From Trichobilharzia regenti (lineage: Eukaryota > Platyhelminthes > Trematoda > Strigeidida > Schistosomatidae), in NCBI GenBank assembly GCA_944472135.2, contig OX235270.1, positions 135,423,632 through 135,487,631 on the forward strand: a stretch of DNA of 64,000 nucleotides, in the 5' to 3' direction. Both the position numbers and the translations under genes were made by a program. Each line of letters opens with the position of its first letter. Within the stretch, counting starts at the first letter, position 1. A model generated the notes under the pieces. That model was given only the letters and a program-made list of their open reading frames with translations, was not told where the DNA came from and searched no databases. This document shows positions 57,901-64,000 of the stretch, in pieces.

Positions 57901-58717
57901 CAGTTAGGGTAATTAGTACTTTGAAGGATTTTTATTTTGAAAACTCCTGGTTGATTGTTAACGAGTGGTATAAAATCACTGCTGCGTTAAATGAAACGTG
58001 TGAGTTGGAGACGAACTATTTGTAGATGAAAAGCAGCTGAACTCCTCTGCTAGTTAGACTCTGCCCCTATCTAATCTGCATATATTAGCCCCAAAAACAG
58101 TGACAGTTCATAACTACGAACAGTGTAATTTACAAAATGGTGAACTTCATCCCAGAATCCAGGTGGTTTTGGCACTGATTTGGCTCTTTGGGCTGAGTTA
58201 AACCGATGATGAAATCGGCCCTAAACGAGCATAACAGTCATCCAGGATTTAAATCACTTAGATTCCGCTAGCAAGTGCTATTGGCTGATCGCAACGGTAC
58301 CCACCTTCTTCTATCAGTCAATAGTGTAAGTCATCATGCTACATCAATAAAACTTTTATATGCATATAAACGAGTCTGTTCGATAAAACTTGGCTAGTGA
58401 ATCTCAAGGCTTCTTAATTTCGGATGGTTTAGTTCACTTAACTACTTGTATTTAGTTTACAAAGAAGTAAGGATAATAATGAAAAAAAGTTATCAAGTCT
58501 GAAAAAAAAGGAAAACTAACTCTTACTTCTTATCCACTGTTTTCAAAAAGGAATGCAACGACTCAATCGTTACATCAGATTTGCATAATTCCAGATTAAC
58601 TTTTGGATAGTAAAATATGTAATTTAAGCACATTTCATCTCGTATACCTAAACCGCCGAAAGTTACTTGATCCCTTTCATTTGTATTGTAAGTACATGCA
58701 GTAATCAGACTGTCACC
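45844..58717 (-). CDS. Dopamine beta-hydroxylase-like copper monooxygenase (last three exons)
   Basis: Three minus-strand exons join in phase: 58717-58527, 56270-56129 and 45942-45844. Together they encode the C-terminal copper domain of the ascorbate-dependent monooxygenase family (DBH, tyramine beta-hydroxylase, MOXD1). Visible signatures are GDSLITACTYNT, GGLGIRDEMCLNY with the Met that binds the second copper in this family, LELCKSDV, SVQWNP and SPIEMHCNSSSGIRIQ. These align with DBH better than with peptidylglycine monooxygenase, because the DBH-type tail after RIQ is also present. DBH-type enzymes hydroxylate phenylethylamines such as dopamine or tyramine; the substrate here is inferred only. 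Upstream exons were not found in the window and probably lie to the right. The gene converges on BTBD9. Its introns hold LINE and PLE insertions. Confidence 0.88.
46310..46945. mobile_element. LINE family B fragments in inverted pair
   Basis: About 46310-46620 resembles the LINE B C-terminal region on the minus strand. About 46620-46945 resembles the same 3' region on the plus strand (CATATGCCAAGCCGTTGAGT, GACATTGAGGAGATCATGTG). Both are strongly decayed. The pair lies in the last DBH-like intron. Confidence 0.55.
46974..47715 (-). pseudogene. PLE family 5 fragment, minus arm of palindrome
   Basis: The minus strand encodes an RT tail (LGFLDITMTRRNDGTIQ), a connector (RSLVKHLFSRARKICTSD) and a GIY-YIG start (FTCSCGDTYIGRTNRMFQCR), then ends in sequence unrelated to the element. 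Bases 46996-47514 are the inverted copy of 47711-48228. Confidence 0.88.
47711..48445 (+). pseudogene. PLE family 5 fragment, plus arm of palindrome
   Basis: Open for 229 codons from 47756. It encodes the same connector and GIY-YIG region as the minus arm with almost no difference, and continues past it through SSIAKHLLMSGHKINI to the natural C-terminal end (LRLPWTA). RT is absent on this side. With about 196 bases between the arms this forms a hairpin-like structure. Confidence 0.88.
48446..49600. other. DBH-like intron, dispersed repeat units only
   Basis: Two copies of the AATAAT / GGAATTCTCGGCA repeat lie here, at 48612-48690 (+) and 49526-49592 (-). No exon recognised. Confidence 0.55.
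49600..50715 (-). mobile_element. RTE-like LINE family A, decayed 5' fragment (copy 5) with nested SINE
   Basis: The minus strand encodes a broken endonuclease (LSTRALKCLIDWILVD, SAVRLNGSVRMRK). Further right the sequence follows the 5' leader of the intact copy up to CCACGTTAAGGTAGTAGCTT near 50710. A type 1 SINE splits the leader at 50462-50648. Confidence 0.8.
50462..50648 (-). mobile_element. Type 1 SINE (minus) nested in LINE A copy 5
   Basis: T-rich tail at the left, body with CAGCTTGATTCCACACTGTA, then box B-like GGGCTCGAACCCCGG and head CACTGTGCCACCGACGCAC. It is the reverse complement of the SINE at 31739. Confidence 0.9.
50745..54600 (-). mobile_element. LINE family B copy, decayed, interrupted by a second LINE B
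   Basis: The minus strand follows the 58.8-62.1 kb LINE B from 3' end (CCCTTGGGTTCCGAGTGGAA near 50770) through RT (SKILSRLILVRKKDA, KGKSCIDQMATLHIII near 52000) into the endonuclease near 52590. After the insertion it resumes at 53923 and runs through the 5' leader to about 54600. Many frameshifts. A (TGC/TTG)n-rich stretch lies near 51421. Confidence 0.8.
52592..53922 (+). mobile_element. LINE family B 3' half, plus strand, nested
   Basis: Begins in RT (RPEQAGFRRNESCIDQIATL), runs through NLEDLDLADDKCLVSH, where the catalytic block reads LADD, and the C-terminal region, and ends in CTAAAGGAGACAATAATAAT, the LINE B tail. It splits the minus-strand LINE B, so it arrived later. Decayed, with a stop in the QLYDN region. 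Confidence 0.82.
54601..56128. other. DBH-like intron, no recognised element
   Basis: AT-rich; no exon of the minus-strand gene and no named transposon seen. Confidence 0.45.
56129..56270 (-). CDS. DBH-like exon, penultimate
   Basis: The acceptor TTCTACAAG precedes 56270 and the donor CAG/GTAACG follows 56129. It enters with one base that completes the codon split at 58527, and leaves in phase 0. It encodes NKQQYVNIMDEINSVQWNP and SPIEMHCNSSSGIRIQ; the latter is a strong DBH-family signature. Confidence 0.9.
56866..57138 (+). CDS. Unrecognised 90-codon open frame
   Basis: An open plus-strand frame ending SPYNCWEQKADQ-stop, with a probable amphipathic helix from MSEKELLRQQHLLEYR onward. The frame opens at 56866, but the likely start is the Met near 56977. 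I do not recognise it. It lies inside the DBH-like intron on the opposite strand. It could be a last exon of an unseen gene, a retrotransposon remnant or chance. Confidence 0.25.
   Translation: MTEQIKLTEAYYPQQPEEHSSLHPYILFSPSRPLFISMSEKELLRQQHLLEYRSSLLSEKLREQIASVRHSLDMFMGISPYNCWEQKADQ
57139..58200. other. DBH-like intron, no recognised element
   Basis: Nothing recognised; a short open frame at 57840-58025 has no motif. Confidence 0.4.
58201..58250 (+). ncRNA. Decayed Sm-alpha-like hammerhead remnant
   Basis: GATGATGAAATCGGCCCTAA, then ACGAGCATAACAGTCATCC, can be aligned with the motif at 62351-62399 (TCG/CGA as a short stem II). The CTGA core has lost its start and GAAA is changed, so it should be inactive. 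Confidence 0.35.
58527..58717 (-). CDS. DBH-like exon, antepenultimate
   Basis: On the minus strand it follows the acceptor TTTTACCAG and ends at the donor GATAAGAA/GTAAGA, phase 2 out. It encodes GDSLITACTYNTNERDQVTF, then GGLGIRDEMCLNYIFYYP, then LELCKSDV, closely matching vertebrate DBH. The Met in RDEMCLNY is the copper ligand position known in this family. Confidence 0.92.
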
Positions 58718-58802
58718 CTGGTAAAATAAAAAAATAACATGAGATCAGTTTGTTAAGTTTGTAGAGATCTGACTGACTTCAAGATATTTGTATAAAACTA
58801 TA

Positions 58803-61800
58803 TTATTATTGTTTATTATTGCTCCCTTGGGTTCCTAGTGGAACATAGGGCTTCAACTGCACGTCTCCATTTTCTTCTGTCTTCTGCTATACTTTTCGCC
58901 TGCATCCATGTTAATTCATCTTCTTTCAACTCCTCTTCACACGATCTCCTCCATGTCACCCTTGGACGTCCCACACGCCGCTTCCCTTTCGGGTTCCACT
59001 CGAGGGCTTGGCGCGCGATGTCACCCAGCGGTCTCCTCAGCGAGTGTCCGATCCATCTCCACTTTCTCCTGCATATTTGTTGGGCGATTGGTTCTTGCTT
59101 TGTTTGTTCCCATAATTCCTTGTTGGTGATTCTTTCCGGCCATCTGATCTTCAGTATAGAGCGAAGACAGTTGTTAATAAAGGTCTGCAGCCTTTTGGAA
59201 ATATTCTTTGTGACCCCCCACCAAGTTTCTGATCCGTATAGAAGAACTGACTGACTTGACGTTTGTATTGAAAATCCGAATTTTGTTGTTGATGCTGAGT
59301 GACGAAGATTTCCAGATTGGTTTCAGGTTGATGAATGTGTTTCTCCCCTTCCCGATTCTCGCTCGATTTGACATCCTCATCCGTTCCGACTGTCTGTAGT
59401 TGAGACAATGCTCCCTAGATAAGTGAGTGAATGAAGTAACCTCTTTCAAATCCCTCCCGTTGATGGTGATTGACGCTGGATGTTGCTGCTGCTTGTTGTT
59501 GGTTGGTTATTTTCATAACCTCCGTCTTGTCTATGTTCACCTGGAGTCCTGTCTTGGCCGGCTGCTTCTTCGACCAGTTTGTCGGTTTTCGCTTGTAAGT
59601 CTTCGATTGTGTGTGACATCAAACATAAGTCATCCGCGAAATCCAGGTCTTCTAGGTTCTTCACGTCGGTCCAGGATATTCCTGTCTTCTCGTTTCCCAC
59701 TGTCTGACGCATAATCCAGTCCACCACAATTAGGAATATCATTGGTGATAATAAGCACCCTTGTCTGACTCCTGTGTTTACTCCAAACGCCTCGCTGAGT
59801 CTTCCGTTGTGGATCACTTGGCAGGTGCCGTTGTCGTACAGCTGTTGAATAAGGTTGATGAATATTTGGGGTACGCCATAGTACTCGAGTAATTTCCAAA
59901 TTACTTCACGATCAACGCTGTCGAAGGCCTTCTCAAAGTCTATAAAGTTGAGGTAGAGGTTTGATTGCCATTCCATGCTTTGTTCTGTGATGATGATGCG
60001 TAGAGTTGCAATTTGGTCAGTACATGATTTGCCTTTCCTGAATCCAGCTTGTTCTGGTCGGAGTTCTGTCTCCAGTGCGTCCTTTAATCTCTCCAGGATG
60101 ATGCGACTCAGGATTTTACTTGGCGTCGATAGGAGCATGATTCCTCGCCAGTTCTTGCAGAGTGAGGCGTAAGTCTCCCTTCTTTGGTAGTTTCACGAGG
60201 TAACCTTTCCTCCAGTCAGTAGGCACCTTTCCCTCCTTCCAGACCTTTTGCAATAATGGAGTCAGCATGTCTGCTGTCGTCTCTGGGTCTGCTTTCAGTG
60301 CTTCAGGGGGTATTCCATCTGGTCCGGCTGTTTTTCCAGCTTTCAGAAGTTTGATTGCGTTCAAGACTTCAGCTCTCGTTGGAGGATTGGTGTCAACTTG
60401 CAGTTGTGTGTGCGCTGTTGTTGGTATTTCTGGACGGGTTGCAGGTGATGGTCGGTTCAAGAGTCCTTTGAAGTGATCCGCCCATTGTTTAATCTGTTTT
60501 TCTTCCTTGGTAATTGGGTTCCCTTGGCTGTCTTTTATAGGTTTCGCTTGTGTTGGTCTCTTCCCGGATAGAGATTTGGTTATCTGATATAGTGTCCTCA
60601 GGTCCCTTTTGCCTGCTGCCTTCTCAGCTTCAGTGGCGAGGTTGTCGTAGAATCGTCTTTTGTCCTTCCTAGCACTTTTCTTCACTTCTTTGTCCAATGC
60701 TTTGTAAGTTGAGCTCATCGTCTCCTTCTCCTGTCCGTCCTTGCATTGAATCATTTTCTCTTTCACCATTCTCCTCTCTTCTATTAATTTCCAAGTGTCC
60801 GTTGAGAGCCATTCCTTGTCTTGTCTCTTCTTTCTTCCTAGAACCGTTGAACACGTTTCGTTGAGAATCGCCTTCAGAGACTTCCAATGTTCTTCCACGC
60901 ATGATTCTTCAGTGATGTCGCGTAGTGTTTCCTGCTTTGCTCTGACAGTTGCAGTGAAGGTGTCTTTTGTGGTTGTGTCCTTCAGTTTCTGAGTGTTGAA
61001 CTTGCATTGTGGCCTATCCCCAGCTATCCTCGAGGCTTTTAGTTTCACCTTGAAAGTCCCTTCTACTAGATAGTGGTCTGAACCCACATCTGCTCCTCTC
61101 CTTGACCTTGTGTCCAGTAGGCTCCGTCTCCACTTTCTTGAAATTGAGATGAAGTCTATTTGATTCTTGGTGTTTCCATCTGGTGAAATCCATGTCGTCT
61201 TGTGTATATCCTTGTGTTTGAACACACTACCGCCAATCACCAAATCATTGAAGGCGCAGAAGTCTGAGAAGAGTTCACCATTGTCGTTCATTTCACCGAG
61301 GGCCTCACGACCCATGGTGAGTTCTCTTCCTGTGTTGTCTCCTCCCAGCTTCGCATTCATGTCGCCCATCAGGATTTTGATATCGCCATTTGGGACGTTG
61401 TCCATTATTGCTTGTAGTTGTCTGTAGAACGCCTCCTTCTTCTCTTGTTCTGAGACGTTTGTAGGCGCATAACATTGAATGACTGTAACTTTCCTTCCTT
61501 TTGAGTTGAACCTGGCTGTCATTATCCTGGAGGAGATTGGTTCCCACTGCATGAGAGCTTTGGTTGCTGTTGGTGACATCATGATGGCCACTCCCTCGGT
61601 GTGCTCATGGTTGTCCTCTAGGTGGCCGGAATAGATTACTGTCTCTCCAGTAGGTAGTTGGCACCTTCCAGTTCCGTTCCATCTGCTCTCGCAGATTCCC
61701 AACACTTCTATTCTGTACCTTCTCATTTCAGCGGCTATCTGGGCAGCCTTTCCAGTTTCGTACATTGTGCGAACATTCCAGGTACCCATCCTTACTTTTG

Positions 61801-62080
61801 CTTTCATCGAAAGAAGGCACATCGGCTGACTGGCTTCCCGAAGGCTTTCACCAGCCTGCGTCATTTCACTTCCCCGATTCCAGCGAAAAGTAAGGCTATT
61901 GCTTATGTTTTTAGAATTTTTAATATATTTATTCGTTGAAGTTTCTGTAGCGATTTGGTTGTTTTACAGGGGTGGAGTTGCTAGCACCACGCCCCAACCC
62001 TCCCTCTTTACCCGGGCTTGGGACCGGCGAGAAAACTAGTAAGCTAGTAGCCTAGCAAGCTAGTATCTGGCGAGGTTATA
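58803..62080 (-). mobile_element. RTE-like LINE family B, near full-length copy
   Basis: Minus-strand element with an (AAT)n-type tail at 58803-58830, then GAACATAGGGCTTCAACTGC, the coding region and a 5' leader reaching about 62080. The leader (61930-62080) is similar to the type 2 SINE body. The element lies upstream of the 58527-58717 DBH-like exon, so it is intronic if the gene continues to the right. Confidence 0.88.
59174..61864 (-). pseudogene. LINE B endonuclease/RT ORF with two frameshifts
   Basis: From 61864: an APE-type endonuclease (RMGTWNVRTMYETGKAAQ near residue 30, QCYAPTNVSEQEK, ILMGDMNAKLGGDN), then RT starting AGKTAGPDGIPPEALKAD. The frame shifts near 60150 and RT continues at 60138 (KILSRIILERLKDALETEL, FEKAFDSVDREVIWKLL, TGVRQGCLLSPMIF, catalytic FADD). 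A second shift near 59450 leads into the C-terminal part (LVGGHKEYFQKAADL). Apart from those two breaks the copy is clean, so it is fairly young. It differs from LINE A throughout. Confidence 0.9.
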
Positions 62081-62350
62081 AAATTATATACTACTGAATA
62101 ACTGAGGTGAGTAGTTGCATGCCAATCATATCAACCAGCAGTTGTAGCTGGCCAGATCGAGATGATCTAAACACAATATGATCACCAGTGTTTTTGGTAC
62201 CACCCAATTTCTGGCTGTGTACACTGTGAATTGCTAAATAATTTGTTAATTGTGAAATTAATTTATGGCACGACACGTTCACCTAAATAGCTAGCCAGAA
62301 ATCGTGTGGTTTGAATTGATTTAGACCTCTGAACTGAGTGAAAATCAGGC

Positions 62351-62399
62351 ATACCGCTGATGAGCTCGGCTCCGAACGAGTAAAATGGCCGTCCGGTGT
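62351..62399 (+). ncRNA. Hammerhead-like motif, Sm-alpha type, probably inactive
   Basis: Stem I ATACCG (62351-62356) pairs with CGGTGT (62394-62399) with one wobble. The core CTGATGA is at 62357-62363. Stem II is GCTCG/CGAGT (62364-62368 with 62377-62381). AAAA stands where GAAA is required. A near-palindromic ATGGCCGT forms stem III, then C precedes the cleavage point. The base corresponding to G12 is changed, which should abolish cleavage. Confidence 0.6.
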
Positions 62400-63540
62400 C
62401 TAGATGTCCTTGATTTGACCAGCTAACAATACTGGATGACACTAGTGGTGTGCAACTACTCATTTCAATCTGTCAGTATTATATAGTTTTGTGCCGATCA
62501 GCTTGCTTTCTTCATTACCATTTATGGTGACCAGCAAGCAGATCACATACTGTGGCTGGAATAACTTTGTTTTCAAAGGAAATTATGGTAAAGTTTCACC
62601 ACTCGAACTGTGTAGACTGCAAACTGCTCAGCACTTCGCGAATTATGAATTTGATTTGTGGAATGTAAGTCGGCCTGAAAAACGTCGGAGATTTAGTACC
62701 AGGTAAAAAATGAATTCATCTGCACTATCAGTAAGTAGTATATGATTTATGTCATTTTTCAGATATCAGTGTTTTAAAGTACATATGTGTAAGCAATCCA
62801 GTCTATCAATGAGTGATGTACCTATTTTCTCAATTCTTAAATATCAATTATAATTTTGAAACATTTTCATTTTTCTAACATAGATACTGTCACGAGATTA
62901 ATTAGACATTGATTCTCTATACATAATGTGTATCATTTCCATTCCCAAAGTATCCCTCCGCAATTATTTACCGTTGGTGAAAGGATTAAATTGCAGTAAT
63001 AGATACATCAGCCAGAGAATTATTCAGTTCCTCGTCTACGTCAAAGCTCAGTGGTACAATCTAAGACGTTGGCTTTATCGATAAGAAAACTTGAACAGCC
63101 TCTTAATTTCACACCGCATCATACGAAAAGACTCTTTTGAGGGTTTTTATCTGATGAACAGTAAAGATTTAACAAGGTATACAACGCTTTTATCATCTAC
63201 TTTAAATTAATTATTAACTCATAAAAGAAATTTTTAACTGTTGATAATTTTAAGCAATGAAAGACTCATAGATGTAAAGCTTTACCTCCTGCTAACAGTT
63301 TTACTTTGACTTTTGGAGACTTTCGATTTTAATTCCCTTCATTTTATGATGATCATTTTAAAAGAAGCAATAAAGATTAATAAAGCAGGATTTAATGAAT
63401 TCATCGAATTTTGGTAGAACTTGTCAACTGAATACTCTACATACACGGATGTATAATAATAATATTACTTTGGGAGATATAAGACTGATAAGTAAATGAA
63501 ATACATTGAATTAATCATGCAGAAAGATAGGTGCGAATGT
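62400..63540. other. Non-coding, no recognised element
   Basis: A plus-strand open frame at 62491-62706 shows no known motif. The rest is AT-rich; upstream exons of the minus-strand DBH-like gene were looked for and not seen. Confidence 0.4.
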
Positions 63541-63561
63541 AAAAAATTATATTTGTAAAGT

Positions 63562-63635
63562 CTCAGCGATATTGAAATGAGTAATTCCAAAACGTTTCGT
63601 TCGGAAATCTGGTCCGAACTTCTTCAGGGAAATTA
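63562..63635 (-). ncRNA. Penelope-type hammerhead motif, third copy
   Basis: On the minus strand: AATTTCC, core CTGAAGA (63627-63621), stem II GTTCGG/CCGAAC (63619-63614 with 63604-63599), GAAA (63598-63595), ACGT, then GGAATTAC. Two extra bases between ACGT and stem I make this copy less perfect than the one at 10.57 kb. Confidence 0.68.
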
Positions 63636-63749
63636 ATCGAAATTAACATAACAGAGTTGGATTTTTTGATTTTCCCGTCGATTGATTGGACCGAAGTGCT
63701 AGGTCTCAGGTTGACATGTCGGCTTCTTGTGCAGATGCTTCGACGATGT

Positions 63750-64000
63750 CTGGACATTTAGTTAGGATACAATTGGTGGATGGTGACTAGCAGTGGAATC
63801 CAGGATGCGCATTTCGTCCTATTTGGGACTCGTCAGCTGGATGTACCTGCATTTCTCAGTGAGTGATGATGTTCCCACCGAGGCTCGAACCCAGTGCCCA
63901 TAGTTTCGAACGCCAAAGCGTTATCCACTAGACCACTTGGGCCACGAGAGCCACCACTGCTAGTCACCATCCACCAATTGTATCCTAACTAAATGCCCAG
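63750..64000 (-). mobile_element. Sm-alpha-type SINE-like element with tRNA-like head and hammerhead
   Basis: Read on the minus strand: a 47-nt end, a tRNA-like pol III head at about 63955-63883 (box A-like TGGTCTAGTGGATAACG, box B-like GGTTCGAGCC), a hammerhead at 63842-63798, then the inverse of the first 47-nt end. The Sm-alpha family of schistosomes is known to join a pol III promoter to an active hammerhead. The element reaches the window edge, so it may continue. Confidence 0.9.
63750..64000. repeat. 47-nt inverted ends of the Sm-alpha-type element
   Basis: Bases 63750-63796 and 63954-64000 are reverse complements at 46 of 47 positions, around a 157-base loop. The right arm reaches the last base of the window and may be longer. 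Confidence 0.93.
63798..63842 (-). ncRNA. Sm-alpha-type hammerhead ribozyme
   Basis: On the minus strand: stem I ATCCAG (63842-63837) with CTGGAT (63803-63798); core CTGACGA (63836-63830); stem II GTCC/GGAC (63829-63826 with 63819-63816) with loop CAAATA; GAAA (63815-63812); self-complementary ATGCGCAT (63812-63805) as stem III; then C (63804) before the predicted cut. All core bases are canonical. The sequence closely follows the known schistosome satellite ribozyme. Confidence 0.93.

Noticed and set aside
62491..62706. Plus-strand 71-codon open frame ending at a possible donor
   Set aside because: No motif and no adjoining exon; could be a first exon, but nothing supports it.

Overview
The window looks like nuclear DNA of a blood fluke (Schistosoma or a close trematode). 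It is AT-rich and intron-rich. It carries a Sm-alpha-type hammerhead ribozyme repeat at the right edge (63.75-64.0 kb), which is diagnostic of schistosomes, and it is full of RTE-like LINEs, Penelope-like elements (PLEs) and tRNA-derived SINEs. Species cannot be fixed from the sequence alone.

Two host genes can be reconstructed, facing each other. On the + strand, 4472-28426 holds the last eight exons of a BTBD9 orthologue: end of the BACK domain, two F5/8-type-C-like (discoidin) domains and a low-complexity tail. Every splice site and phase agrees, giving 832 codons plus stop; the BTB exons lie upstream of the window. On the - strand, 58717-45844 holds the last three exons of a dopamine beta-hydroxylase-like copper monooxygenase. 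Its exons are short and easily missed. Their phases also agree.

Mobile DNA fills the introns and the gap between the genes. LINE family A (RTE-like, - strand) has a copy at 1-3230 (cut by the window edge, broken), one at 6706-9525 (5'-truncated, mosaic), one at 22876-26664 (full length, intact 1046-aa pol, target-site duplication), and remnants at 30.1-31.3, 44.9-45.5 and 49.6-50.7 kb. LINE family B has a near full-length broken copy at 58.8-62.1 kb and fragments, several in inverted pairs, at 21.3-22.1, 29.1, 46.3-46.9 and 50.7-54.6 kb. At least four PLE families occur. The most striking is at 31.5-44.46 kb: a head-to-tail array with a 2840-bp period (one 827-aa RT/GIY-YIG ORF intact) whose left part is an inverted copy, giving a palindrome of several kb centred at about 35283. 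A second PLE palindrome lies at 47.0-48.2 kb.

Small RNA-driven elements are the other theme. Three Penelope-type hammerhead motifs are at 10.57, 11.13 and 63.6 kb, the first two in inverted orientation around a SINE. One well-formed Sm-alpha-type hammerhead with a tRNA-like pol III head sits between 47-nt inverted ends at 63.75-64.0 kb. Decayed relatives are at 62.35 and 58.2 kb. At least three SINE types occur; two share one tRNA-like head but have different bodies. A small foldback element lies at 5942-6262.
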